A DNA stretch of 47,959 nt from Candidatus Competibacter phosphatis (GCF_012939995.1 NZ_SPMZ01000049.1:1-47959), one strand, 5' to 3'. Counted from the stretch's first letter, positions 1 through 10,128 are shown. Translations and numbers: made by a program. The notes: a model not told the origin generated them from the sequence alone.

Positions 1-192
1 CCTGAAATGGTATTGATTAGAGCACACTTTAACGGTTAATTAAAGACATATATTTAAGAAGATTCTGAAATACGAGAAATATCAAAGAATAGCAAGGAAA
101 CAGTATATGAACTCAAGGTCCCAAGTGTAAGAAAAAGAGGAGACCATTACATTCAAGAAATTTGGAAATCAAAAGGAGGAAATAATAAATGA
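1..192 (+). CDS. 3' end of an unidentified ORF, broken, coupled to the next gene
   Basis: An open frame runs from position 58 to a TGA at 190-192 and encodes a charged tail ending KSKGGNNK. Its stop overlaps the ATG of the next gene (ATGA, 189-192), which argues for a real, translationally coupled upstream gene. The same frame continues to the window edge but is cut by TAA at 37-39 and 55-57. Between those stops the +2 frame is open, so two small indels may have displaced the frame. The DNA is visibly AT-rich, unlike the core genes further right. I do not recognise the protein, and most of it lies outside the window. Confidence 0.35.
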
Positions 193-821
193 ATCGTTTA
201 ACACAATATTATTAACTCTGCCGCCTGAGCACTTTGGGGCAAGTTGTTGCAGATCTTTTTGGCTTAAATTCAGTTATTCCTTTATGGCTTGTAACCCTAG
301 AGTGGGAGCACGATATGGGATCAGTAATAGGCGATCCCGACATAATACTTTGCGATGAATCTCAAAAACATATATTTTTAATTGAACTAAAGATACAAGC
401 CAAGAAAACCAATGGAAAATTTTCGCTACAGCAATATACTAAATACTCGAATCTAATTCAGCTATTAGAATTAAATGGCAAGCTTGCCAAAGCTGCCTTG
501 TTGGCACCAAGCGATGAAATCAATAAGTCAATCACAAATAACGAGGTAAATTGGTTTGATTATAAAGACAACACATTAATTCCATCCAAAGAAAGGATCA
601 ATGGAAGGCCTTCATTTGTAACAAATAAAATGGTTGTAGACTATCCCAGCTACATTGATTATCAAAAGAGAGAAATTAAAACACATAATCTTGATATACA
701 ACCCAACAAATATTTTACCTTTAAATATATTAGCTTTACTGAGTTTCGGAATGGATTAATGAAAGTTGCGCCACACCTCGAAAAACCGTTTGCCTTCATT
801 GAATCATATTCAACGTTTTAA
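189..821 (+). CDS. PD-(D/E)XK nuclease-like protein, 5' end frame-disturbed
   Basis: A strong Shine-Dalgarno (AAGGAGG, about 173-179) precedes ATG 189, but that frame meets TAA at 213-215. The long frame then runs from 216, with a TTG at 234, to 821. Between the two, another frame reads LLTLPPEHFG. The expected product MNRLTQYLLTLPPEHFGQVV is restored by one extra T near 209 and one fewer G in the 236-239 run; both fixes cancel, giving about 210 residues. The body has GDPDIIL followed by FLIELKIQ and then QQYTKY. This matches the D...(D/E)xK core plus QxxxY pattern of PD-(D/E)XK nucleases of the RecB/lambda-exonuclease type. Composition is AT-rich. A defence or mobile-element role is only a guess; the substrate is unknown. 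Confidence 0.5.
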
Positions 822-869
822 CTAACAAAGAACATTAAAAAAACCGAGCCATTCACCATTTGATAGCGA

Positions 870-1082
870 TTGAAATACCATGTCATCATCGAACCAGTTG
901 AAAATGGAATCTTCATCGCAGATGTTCCATTGATCCCTGGCTACGTCCCGCAAAGCGGCACAAGGGCTAAAGCTCTTATAAATATTCGCGAGGCTATCGA
1001 AACCTATCCGGAAAGTCTTGCCGCACATGAAGAACCAGCTCTTCCAAGCATCTCCGAAGACATTATCGAAGTTACCGTGTGA
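870..1082 (+). CDS. hicB: HicB-family antitoxin (short type)
   Basis: The 70-residue product begins MKYHVIIEPVENGIFIADVP and continues with a PGYVPQSGTRAKALINIREAIETY-type segment, split here for length. This is the HicB partial RNase H-like fold, in which an N-terminal strand pair precedes the conserved A..NI.EAIE helix. HicB proteins normally neutralise the HicA mRNA interferase and repress their own operon. The start is a TTG with only weak ribosome-binding signal, and no in-frame ATG is available. The stop TGA (1080-1082) overlaps a GTG at 1079 that begins the decayed hicA, the usual hicB-hicA coupling. With hicA broken, this antitoxin is probably an orphan. No C-terminal DNA-binding domain is visible. 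Confidence 0.6.
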   Translation: MKYHVIIEPVENGIFIADVPLIPGYVPQSGTRAKALINIREAIETYPESLAAHEEPALPSISEDIIEVTV

Positions 1083-1233
1083 CGGCCCTTTCTCAAATCT
1101 CAGACATGCAAGGCGTAGCCGTATTGCGGCAGATTAAACAGAGAAAGACGAACAAAAGGGAAATCACATCATCCTGCGCCAACAAGACAGGATGTACCTG
1201 ATCACTCACACAATCCGTATAGAAAAGCCATAG
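1079..1233 (+). pseudogene. hicA: Decayed hicA toxin gene
   Basis: A GTG at 1079 overlaps the hicB stop (GTGA) and opens MTALSQISDMQGVAVLRQI, resembling the HicA N-terminus (MTxLPQISGKExVxxLxxIGF). That frame then drifts into unrelated sequence. A second frame from 1147 to TAG 1231-1233 reads QKGNHIILRQQD, close to the HicA catalytic segment RQxGSHxILRR, in which the His is the active-site residue. The two halves lie in different frames, the Ser before His is Asn, and the C-terminal GTLRxILxxxGL segment is not seen. I read this as a frameshifted, truncated relic of the toxin. It is too damaged for a residue-by-residue claim. Confidence 0.45.
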
Positions 1234-1253
1234 CATCACCCTGGAGCCGCGCC

Positions 1254-2846
1254 ATGCGCTTTTTTAACACCGCCGGGCCGGTTGACGCGGTTCGGCATTA
1301 CACTCTCCCGCCCTTGTCCCGCATCGATCTGGACGATGTGCTGCAACTGATCGAGCAGCAGAAATACTTCGTCCTGCACGCTCCTCGCCAAACCGGCAAA
1401 ACCTCGGTGCTGCTGGCGCTGATGGCACTGCTCAATCGCGGAGAACGCTATCGCTGCCTGTACGCCAACATCGAAGGCGCGCAGGCGTATCGCGGCAACG
1501 TGGACGCCGCGCTGCGCACCGTGGTCATGCAACTGGCGACCGCCGCCGAAGTGTATCTGGGTGACCGGCGAGTCAAGGACTGGGCATTGGAAGCCGTGCG
1601 CGAACAAAGCGGCGGCGGCATGTTGGCCGCGATCCTGACCCGCTGGTCCCTGGAAAGCGATTTACCCATCGTGCTGTTGTTGGACGAAGTAGACGCGCTG
1701 GTGGGCGATGCCCTGATCTCGCTGCTGCGGCAAATCCGCGCCGGTTACACCCAACGCCCGCGTGCATTCCCGCAAACCATCGTCCTATGCGGCGTGCGCG
1801 ACATGCGCGACTACCGCATCCACGGCTCCGACCAGGAAATCATCACCGGCGACTCCGCCTTCAACATCAAAGCCGAATCGCTGCGCCTGGGTAACTTCAG
1901 CCGCGAGGAAGTCAACGCGCTCTACCAACAACACACGGCGGAAACCGGACAGGCATTCGCCGACGGCGTCCTGCACCGGGTCTGGGACTTGACGCGCGGC
2001 CAGCCCTGGCTGGTCAATGCTCTGGCCTACGAAACCTGTTTCAAGCTGAAAGCAGGCCGAGACCGCGCTCAAGCGATCACGGTCGAGATGATCGAACAGG
2101 CCAAGGAAAACCTGATCCAGCGTCGGGAAACCCATCTCGACCAACTGGCGGATAAGCTGCGGGAACCGCGAGTCCATCGAGTCATCAGTCGCCTGATCGG
2201 CGGCGATATACCGAACGATACCCTCCCGACCGACGACCTGCTCTACGTTCAGGACTTGGGTTTGGTGACGCTGACACCGCAAATAGCCATTGCCAACGCG
2301 CTTTATCAGGAAATCATCCCCCGCGAATTGACTTGGTCGACCCAAGTCACGATCGCGCAAAACTCCATCTGGTACATCCGCCCCGACGGTGGCCTGGATC
2401 TGCCCAAACTGCTTGCGGCTTTCCAGCAGTTTTTCCGCGAGCACGCTGACAGTTGGCTGGAACGGTTCGACTACAAGGAAGCCGGACCGCAATTGCTGTT
2501 GCAAGCCTTCCTGCAACGGATCGTCAACGGTGGTGGGCGAATCGACCGGGAATATGGCTTGGGACGGAAGCGGACGGACTTGTTGGTGCAATGGCCATTG
2601 GACACAACCCAAGGCTTTCTCGGCCCGGTACAGCGCGTGGTGATCGAGTTAAAATTGCTACACAAGTCGCTCGACGCCACCCTGCGGGAAGGACTGGCGC
2701 AAACCGCCGACTATCTGGATCGCACCAGCGCAAGCGAAGGCCATCTGCTGATCTTCGACCGCCGTCCCGGTATCGCGTGGGAACAAAAAATCTTCCAGCG
2801 CGAGGAAGTCCACGGTCCTTACCGAATTCAGGTGTGGGGCATGTAG
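1254..2846 (+). CDS. AAA ATPase with C-terminal PD-(D/E)XK nuclease-like domain
   Basis: The 530-residue protein starts with FNTAGPVDAVRHYTLPPL. Its Walker A-like loop is APRQTGKTS (about residues 43-51) and its Walker B is IVLLLDEVD (about 139-147), typical of the AAA/STAND-like ATPases common in large accessory gene pools. The C-terminal third has GRKRTDLLV followed by VIELKL, which fits the D...ExK core of a PD-(D/E)XK nuclease (PDDEXK_9-like). The base composition is like the core genome, unlike the AT-rich genes before it. The cellular role is unknown; relatives are often multicopy and patchily distributed. It stands alone on its strand, 20 bp past the hicA relic and about 110 bp before the toxin-antitoxin pair. 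Confidence 0.65.
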   Translation: MRFFNTAGPVDAVRHYTLPPLSRIDLDDVLQLIEQQKYFVLHAPRQTGKTSVLLALMALLNRGERYRCLYANIEGAQAYRGNVDAALRTVVMQLATAAEVYLGDRRVKDWALEAVREQSGGGMLAAILTRWSLESDLPIVLLLDEVDALVGDALISLLRQIRAGYTQRPRAFPQTIVLCGVRDMRDYRIHGSDQEIITGDSAFNIKAESLRLGNFSREEVNALYQQHTAETGQAFADGVLHRVWDLTRGQPWLVNALAYETCFKLKAGRDRAQAITVEMIEQAKENLIQRRETHLDQLADKLREPRVHRVISRLIGGDIPNDTLPTDDLLYVQDLGLVTLTPQIAIANALYQEIIPRELTWSTQVTIAQNSIWYIRPDGGLDLPKLLAAFQQFFREHADSWLERFDYKEAGPQLLLQAFLQRIVNGGGRIDREYGLGRKRTDLLVQWPLDTTQGFLGPVQRVVIELKLLHKSLDATLREGLAQTADYLDRTSASEGHLLIFDRRPGIAWEQKIFQREEVHGPYRIQVWGM

Positions 2847-2861
2847 GAATCGCCATTCCTC

Positions 2862-2905
2862 ACCCCTACCGTGCTCTGCTCCACTGCTCTTCCAGCCGCT
2901 TGACC
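2862..2905 (+). repeat. Direct repeat copy 1: remnant of an hrpA 3' end
   Basis: This 44-bp stretch matches 3684-3727 at 38 of 44 positions. The last 25 bases (2881-2905) are identical and all six differences fall in the first 19. On the minus strand it reads VKRLEEQWSRAR followed by a stop, against VKRLEEQWGRVRQG-stop in the true hrpA end. It is thus a diverged allele of the hrpA C-terminus stranded about 0.8 kb away. The two copies bracket the toxin-antitoxin pair. Confidence 0.75.
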
Positions 2906-2958
2906 ACCCGGCATATGGGGCTTGTTACGCACCATACCGTGGGGCCACAATAAGCGCC

Positions 2959-3237
2959 ATGAAAGCGACGCCGGTCTACTCATTCAAGCAGGCATTTGGC
3001 GTTGGCCGTATCGAGGGTGTGATCTGGCAAGTCCCCGAACCCGTGCCACCGAGCGAGCACCGCTACAAATACCGCCTGGTGTATGTAGTGGCCGGTGAAC
3101 GGGTGGTGGGCTACGACAACGAGCGCGGCAAGGGCGATCACAAACACCTTCGCAATGCCGAAATCGCATACCGTTTCGTCGATGTACCCACCCTGTTGGC
3201 CGATTTCATGAAAGACATACGGGAGCTGCAACCATGA
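2959..3237 (+). CDS. TumE-family (DUF6516) toxin
   Basis: The 92-residue product carries VVGYDNERGKGDHKH followed by a C-terminal FVDVPTLLADFMKDI. This fits the YDNxxGKGxHxH pattern of DUF6516, the toxin of TumE/TumA-type toxin-antitoxin pairs. The basic and histidine-rich core is the likely active region; the target is not evident from sequence. The stop overlaps the downstream ATG (ATGA at 3234-3237), so the two proteins should be made in a fixed ratio. The pair lies between the two hrpA 3'-end repeats, which suggests it arrived as a small cassette. Confidence 0.65.
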   Translation: MKATPVYSFKQAFGVGRIEGVIWQVPEPVPPSEHRYKYRLVYVVAGERVVGYDNERGKGDHKHLRNAEIAYRFVDVPTLLADFMKDIRELQP

Positions 3238-3605
3238 CCCTCAACATCCTGCATATCGAAATCCAGCCGGCACAAGTCGCGCTCAACCGGTTCGGCGCCG
3301 CGCTCGAAAATGCGCTGACTAGTCAGTCCATTGAGCCTTATCACGGGATCGGTTTCGAAACAATGGCGCAACTCGGCGAAGTCTTCACGCCCAAGCGTTG
3401 GGAACTGGTCGAAGCACTCAAGACAACGGGTCCACTCACGATTTATGCGCTGGCTAAGCACCTCGGGCGGCATTACCGCAACGTCCATAAGGATGTGACG
3501 GTATTGATGGAATGGACGGTGATCGACAAGGACGAAGATGGGCGAGTATTCGTGCCCTGGGACGAGATCGACGTGCGCTGGCCACTGAAACGACGCGCGG
3601 CGTAA
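3234..3605 (+). CDS. TumA-type antitoxin, winged-helix DNA-binding protein (HVO_A0114-like)
   Basis: The 123-residue protein has a helix-turn-helix region around residues 55-100 (TPKRWELVEALKTTGPLTIY, then ALAKHLGRHYRNVHKDVTVL). It ends with a wing and a basic tail (WPLKRRAA). This is the MarR/ArsR-like HVO_A0114 arrangement usually found beside DUF6516 toxins. It probably binds and neutralises the 92-residue partner and represses the shared promoter. It begins inside the stop codon of the toxin gene (ATGA overlap). The toxin-first order is usual for this family. Assignment is by family pattern only. Confidence 0.65.
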   Translation: MTLNILHIEIQPAQVALNRFGAALENALTSQSIEPYHGIGFETMAQLGEVFTPKRWELVEALKTTGPLTIYALAKHLGRHYRNVHKDVTVLMEWTVIDKDEDGRVFVPWDEIDVRWPLKRRAA

Positions 3606-3681
3606 CCGCGCAAACACCACACGGTACAGCCAGGAATCCACGAAATAGCGTCCAAGTGTGAAGGATACGGAGGAAAAACCT

Positions 3682-6600
3682 TTACCCCTGCCGCACCCTA
3701 CCCCACTGCTCTTCCAGCCGCTTGACCGACACCGGCGCGACCGTCTTCAACTCCTGGGCGAACTGCGATACCCGCAACTCCTCCAGCAGCCAACGGAAGC
3801 GAATCAGTTCCGCATCGTGCCGCTCCCGTTCCGCATCCCGCTCCAACTGCCGCTTGCAACCCTCCCATAAGCGCACGATGTCGTCGCGCCGCTGACGATC
3901 CTTGTCCGGTGCTTGTCGCAGCTTTTGCAGGCGCAACGCAATGGCGCGCAGATAGCGCGGCAGATGCGGCAACCACTCCGGCGGGGTCTGGCCGAGAAAA
4001 CCGGGATAGATCAAATGCGCCAGTTGATCGCGGATATCGGCCATCGCCTCGGCCCAAACCGGCTCGTCGCTCAGCGTCCGCCGGACCTCGTGATAGGTGG
4101 CCAGAATCGCGGCAGCCATTTCGCCCATCTCCCCTCTCACCGCACTCAGCCGGGTCTTGCCGCGCGCCAGCAATGCCTCGAACGCCGCCCGGTCGCGTGG
4201 CAACGGCTCATCACTCAGAAAAGCCCGGTCGAGGATGGCGTTCAATAGATCCTCGCGCAAGGTCTCTTGCGTGCCCAAGCCAACGAAATGCAAGGTCATG
4301 CGTTGAAACTGCGGTAGATCGCGCGCCAAGGTCTTGCACACAGGCCCCAGCCGCCAACCGATCAATCGCCGCAAACCGCCCCGCGTCGCCATCTCGGCCC
4401 GCGCCAGCGAATCCAACAACCGCAACGCCAGTGTACCGTCCGGCTCCGCGACCAGCGCCGGATAACCGCGCAATCGAATGCCATTGCGGACGAAGTTCAC
4501 CTCTTCCGGCAACTCGCCGAAATCCCAGTCACGCAGCCGCTCCCGCTCGAATTCCGGGGTGGGCAGCGCCGCGAACCCGGCGCGTGCCTCGCCGCGCAAT
4601 TGCCGCTGAATCGCCTCCCAATCACGCCCGACCGCCAGTTCCAACCCCACGGCGTCCACCACGCGAAACCGCATCCGCAGATGGCCGGGAACGGCCCCGG
4701 GATTCCAAGCCTCCTCGGGCACCCGCACACCGGTCATGCGATGCAATTGCTCGGTCATGGCCTCGACCAGCGACCGCGTGCCCGGCTCGATCGCCTCCAG
4801 CAGCGCCCGCGCGTAGTTGGGCACCGGCACGAAATTGCGCCGCAACGCCTTGGGCAGTGACTTCAGCAGCGCCGCCATCCGTTCGGCCCGCAGACCCGGC
4901 ACCAGCCAATCCAGCCGTTTGGGGTCCACCTGATTGACCGCCGCCAACGGCACGGTCAAGGTCACGCCGTCGTCGTCCGTGCCGGGCGCAAAACGATAAG
5001 TCAACGGCAGCTTCAACCCATCGAGATCGAGATGATCGGGAAAGCGCTCGCCGTCCGCCACCGGCCCTGCTTCCGCCAACAAAACCGCCCGGTCGAGAAA
5101 CAGCAGCCGAGGCTGGTCTCGCTCGGTCCGCTTGCGCCAGGTCTCGAACGACGGACCGCTGTAAATGCCTTCGGGAACGCGCTCGTCGTAGAAGCGGTAC
5201 AGCGCTTCCTCGTCGGCCGTCAGATCGCGACGGGCGCGGATTTCCAATTCCTCCAATTCCGCCAGCAGTTGCCGATTGTGTTGGAAGAAGGCCGCCTTGC
5301 AGTGAAACTCGCCCTCGACCAGGGCATGGCGGATGAAAATCTCGCGCGCCAGCACCGGATCGAGCGGCCCGTAATTGACCCGACGGCCAACGACCACGGG
5401 CAGGCCGTACAGCGTGACTCGCTCGGTGGCGCTCACCTGGGCGGAACGCTTCTCCCAATGCGGCTCGGCGTAGCTGTGTTTCAGCAACGGCCCAGCCAAA
5501 CGTTCCACCCATTCCGGCTCGATACGCGCCACGGTACGGGCAAACAGCCGGCTGGTTTCCACTACCTCCGCCGCCATCACCCAGCGCGGCCGCTTCTTGA
5601 ACAAGCCGGAGCCGGGGAACAGGTAAAAATTCCGGCCGCGCGCACCGAGATAAGCATGCTCCTCCTGCTTCAAGCCCAAATGACCGAGCAGACCCGTCAA
5701 TAAGGCGCGATGCAAGCCGTCATAAGGTGCCGGCTCGTCGTTGAGCCGCATCCCCATTTCGGTGACCCGCCCCAGCAATTCCTGGTGCAGGTCGTGCCAT
5801 TCCCGCATCCGCACAAAGGACAGAAATTCGGCCTGACAGAGATTGCGCAACTGGTTCCTGGAAAGCTGGCGAGCCTGCTCGTGGTAGTACTCCCATAACT
5901 TGAGCAGGGACAGAAAATCGGATTGCTCGTCTCGGAAGCGGCGATGTTTTTCGTCCGCCGCTTGCTGCTTCTCCAGCGGCCGCTCGCGCGGGTCCTGAAT
6001 CGCCAGCGCCGCGACGATCACCAGCACTTCGCGCAGACAACTCTCGCCTTGCGCCGCCAGCAGCATCCGTCCCAGACGAGGATCGATCGGCAGTTTCGCC
6101 AGTTGCCGGCCCAGTTCGGCGATATGGCGTTGCTCGTCCACCGCCCCCAATTCGAACAGCAGCCGAAAACCGTCGCTGATCTGGCGCGAGTCCGGCGGCT
6201 CCACGAACGGAAACTCTTCCGGTCGCCCCAGATTCAGCGCACTCATCTGCAAAATGACCGCCGCCAAATGGGTGCGTAGGATTTCCGGATCGGTGAAGGG
6301 CGGACGGGCCTGAAAATCCTCTTCCGCGTACAGCCGGACGCAGATACCCGCCATCACCCGCCCGCAGCGACCGGCACGTTGATTGGCGCTGGCCTGGGAA
6401 ATTTTTTCCACCGGCAGCCGCTGAATCCGACTGCGCGGGCTGTAACGGCTGATACGCGCCGTGCCGGGATCGATCACGTAACGGATGCCGGGCACGGTCA
6501 ACGAAGTTTCGGCGACGTTGGTGGCCAGCACGATGCGCGGGCGGCCGTGCGGCTGGAATACCCGATTCTGTTCGGCGGCGGACAGCCGGGCATACAAGGG

Positions 6601-7584
6601 CAGAATCTCGGTGTTCGGCGGATGGTGCTTGCGTAGGCTCTCGGCGGTCTCGCGAATTTCCCGTTCGCCGGACAGGAACACCAGGATATCGCCCGGCCCC
6701 TGTTGCCAGACCTCGTCCACCGCATCCAGGATCGCCTGTTGCAAATCGCGGTCGCGCTCGTCCTCGTCGGTCGCCGGCAAGGGCCGATAACGCAGCTCCA
6801 CCGGATAAGTGCGCCCGGAGACTTCGATGATCGGCGCGTCGCCGAAATGGCGGGAAAACCGTTCGGGGTCGATGGTCGCCGAAGTGATGATGAGTTTGAG
6901 ATCGGGTCGGCGCGGCAATAATCGCTTGAGATAGCCCAGCAGGAAATCGATGTTCAGACTGCGCTCGTGAGCCTCGTCGATGATGATGACTTCATACTGA
7001 TCGAGCCGCCGGTCACTCTGCGTTTCCGCCAACAGAATGCCGTCGGTCATCAATTTGATCAGCGCGTCCGGTCCGGTCCGGTCGGAAAAGCGCACCTTGT
7101 AGCCGACCTGGCCGCCCACCGAAGTACCCAATTCGGCGGCGATCCGCCCCGCCACCGAACGGGCGGCGATCCGGCGCGGCTGGGTGTGCCCGATCAGCCC
7201 CGCCGCGCCCAATCCGAGCGAAAGACAGATCTTCGGCAACTGGGTGGTCTTGCCCGAACCGGTCTCGCCGCAAACCACCACCACCTGGTGCGCGCCCACG
7301 GCGGCGGCGATCCGTTCGCGCTGGGCGTTGATCGGCAGTGCGTCGTCGAAATCCGGCGTCGGCAACGCGGCGCGGCGCTCGCGCAGGCGGGCGACGGCGA
7401 CCTCCAGATCGGTAAGCCACTGCTCCAAACCGCGCTCCACCGGCTTGCCCTCGCGCACCCGGCGACGCAGCTCCCGCAGGCGACGATCCAACCGAGCACG
7501 GTCACGGGTCGGGCACTCGGCCAAGCGGGAGCGCAGCGCGGCGAGCTCATTTTCCACATTGATTTCCAAGGTTTTATTGGACAT
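3682..7584 (-). CDS. hrpA: ATP-dependent RNA helicase HrpA
   Basis: The 1300-residue product matches the usual HrpA length. It has Walker A GETGSGKT (106-113), a DEAH box in IIDEAHERS (203-206), the SAT motif in LIITSATIDPE and motif VI QRAGRCGR. The helicase-associated and OB-type regions follow, then a long DUF3418-type C-terminal half. HrpA is a cytosolic DEAH-box RNA helicase; in E. coli it is linked to fimbrial mRNA processing and rescue of stalled ribosomes. The start MSNKTLEINVEN is chosen because the frame begins there and the N-terminus has the expected coiled-coil character. Its final codons are duplicated upstream at 2862-2905, on the far side of a toxin-antitoxin cassette. It is divergent from the cold-shock gene. 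Confidence 0.95.
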   Translation of the reverse strand: MSNKTLEINVENELAALRSRLAECPTRDRARLDRRLRELRRRVREGKPVERGLEQWLTDLEVAVARLRERRAALPTPDFDDALPINAQRERIAAAVGAHQVVVVCGETGSGKTTQLPKICLSLGLGAAGLIGHTQPRRIAARSVAGRIAAELGTSVGGQVGYKVRFSDRTGPDALIKLMTDGILLAETQSDRRLDQYEVIIIDEAHERSLNIDFLLGYLKRLLPRRPDLKLIITSATIDPERFSRHFGDAPIIEVSGRTYPVELRYRPLPATDEDERDRDLQQAILDAVDEVWQQGPGDILVFLSGEREIRETAESLRKHHPPNTEILPLYARLSAAEQNRVFQPHGRPRIVLATNVAETSLTVPGIRYVIDPGTARISRYSPRSRIQRLPVEKISQASANQRAGRCGRVMAGICVRLYAEEDFQARPPFTDPEILRTHLAAVILQMSALNLGRPEEFPFVEPPDSRQISDGFRLLFELGAVDEQRHIAELGRQLAKLPIDPRLGRMLLAAQGESCLREVLVIVAALAIQDPRERPLEKQQAADEKHRRFRDEQSDFLSLLKLWEYYHEQARQLSRNQLRNLCQAEFLSFVRMREWHDLHQELLGRVTEMGMRLNDEPAPYDGLHRALLTGLLGHLGLKQEEHAYLGARGRNFYLFPGSGLFKKRPRWVMAAEVVETSRLFARTVARIEPEWVERLAGPLLKHSYAEPHWEKRSAQVSATERVTLYGLPVVVGRRVNYGPLDPVLAREIFIRHALVEGEFHCKAAFFQHNRQLLAELEELEIRARRDLTADEEALYRFYDERVPEGIYSGPSFETWRKRTERDQPRLLFLDRAVLLAEAGPVADGERFPDHLDLDGLKLPLTYRFAPGTDDDGVTLTVPLAAVNQVDPKRLDWLVPGLRAERMAALLKSLPKALRRNFVPVPNYARALLEAIEPGTRSLVEAMTEQLHRMTGVRVPEEAWNPGAVPGHLRMRFRVVDAVGLELAVGRDWEAIQRQLRGEARAGFAALPTPEFERERLRDWDFGELPEEVNFVRNGIRLRGYPALVAEPDGTLALRLLDSLARAEMATRGGLRRLIGWRLGPVCKTLARDLPQFQRMTLHFVGLGTQETLREDLLNAILDRAFLSDEPLPRDRAAFEALLARGKTRLSAVRGEMGEMAAAILATYHEVRRTLSDEPVWAEAMADIRDQLAHLIYPGFLGQTPPEWLPHLPRYLRAIALRLQKLRQAPDKDRQRRDDIVRLWEGCKRQLERDAERERHDAELIRFRWLLEELRVSQFAQELKTVAPVSVKRLEEQWGRVRQG
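3684..3727 (+). repeat. Direct repeat copy 2: native hrpA 3' end
   Basis: This is the coding end of the intact hrpA gene (minus strand) and the partner of 2862-2905. The pair flanks about 780 bp containing the TumE/TumA genes. The arrangement resembles integration at a gene 3' end where the incoming copy restores the reading frame, though no integrase is present. Confidence 0.75.
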
Positions 7585-7824
7585 GGTTCAGCCTCGCCGG
7601 ATATTGAAAACGGCGGACGTTTCCACGCTGACTTTGTGCGAACGCATATAAAATCCGCTTGCGGAATACATGGCTTTAACGTAATTTCCCGCGCGAGCGA
7701 GGGTTGCGAAAGTCCCGATGCTCGGAGTTGGACCCCTTGAATCCGGCCTCTCCAACCGCTGAGGATTCGGTACCCCAAGCGGTCCGGCAAAGAAGAAATA
7801 TCTGGCTTTGAGGTTTTGTATTCA

Positions 7825-8040
7825 ATGAGTACCGGTACTGTGAAATGGTTTGACGAAGCCAAGGGTTTCGGCTTCATTGCCCCCGAGGATGGTAGCAGCG
7901 ACGTGTTCGTTCACTACTCGGTCATCGAGGGCAAGGGATTCCGAACGCTGGCGGAAAACCAGAAAGTCGAGTTCGAAGTTAAAGCCGGACCCAAAGGTCC
8001 GCAAGCCACGATGGTCAAGAAATTCGCGGCGGAAAAATAA
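7825..8040 (+). CDS. Cold-shock domain protein (CspA family)
   Basis: The 71-residue protein starts [20 protein letters not shown] and holds both RNA-binding motifs: KGFGFI (RNP-1) and DVFVHYS (RNP-2). It is a single OB-fold domain that binds single-stranded RNA or DNA and acts as an RNA chaperone. ATG 7825 is preferred over an upstream TTG (7816) because family members begin at MxxGTVKWF. The 240 bp before it, shared with divergent hrpA, would hold its promoter and a long 5' leader. A TATAAA at 7647-7652 is present but no convincing -35 was found. A hairpin terminator follows at 8068-8092. Confidence 0.93.
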   Translation: MSTGTVKWFDEAKGFGFIAPEDGSSDVFVHYSVIEGKGFRTLAENQKVEFEVKAGPKGPQATMVKKFAAEK

Positions 8041-8067
8041 CGTTCACCACCACTCTCCTCTCCAGAC

Positions 8068-8092
8068 GAAGCCCCGCCTCGCGCGGGGCTTC
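8068..8092 (+). terminator. Hairpin terminator after the cold-shock gene
   Basis: GAAGCCCCGC and GCGGGGCTTC form a perfect 10-bp stem with a 5-nt loop, 28 bp after the stop codon. The T tract behind it is short (GCCGTTTG), so termination may be partial. Confidence 0.55.
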
Positions 8093-8111
8093 GCCGTTTG
8101 ATGGGCTTCGC

Positions 8112-8117
8112 TATAAT
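8112..8117 (+). promoter_or_regulatory. Candidate -10 element for typA
   Basis: A perfect TATAAT lies 39 bp before the GTG start of typA and just after the preceding terminator. The matching -35 region falls on the terminator stem and is weak, so this is a partial promoter call. Confidence 0.45.
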
Positions 8118-8155
8118 GCCCACCCGCCCGCACTGAACCGACGACAGATAGCATC

Positions 8156-9977
<1,822 letters not shown>

Positions 9978-10128
9978 GTTCATTTTTTTTTCCCAATCCA
10001 GGGCCGTTTCTTCCCCAATCGCAAAAATCTTTCCTATAGTGGTTTGGGTCGTTTGCGGCACCGCCATCCCTTGATGGGAGACGTGTGCTCCACGGCCCGA
10101 TTCTTTACAACCAAGAGAGATTAACGGT

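Noticed and set aside
822-1028. 68-residue minus-strand open frame opposite hicB
   Set aside because: It mirrors the HicB coding sequence and lacks its own start signals; HicB has a clear family match.
7647-7652. TATAAA upstream of the cold-shock gene as a promoter
   Set aside because: No acceptable -35 box at 15-19 bp spacing was found, so it is only mentioned in the gene entry.
9983-9991. T9 run after typA as an intrinsic terminator
   Set aside because: No stable GC-rich hairpin precedes the T run, so it was not listed as a feature.
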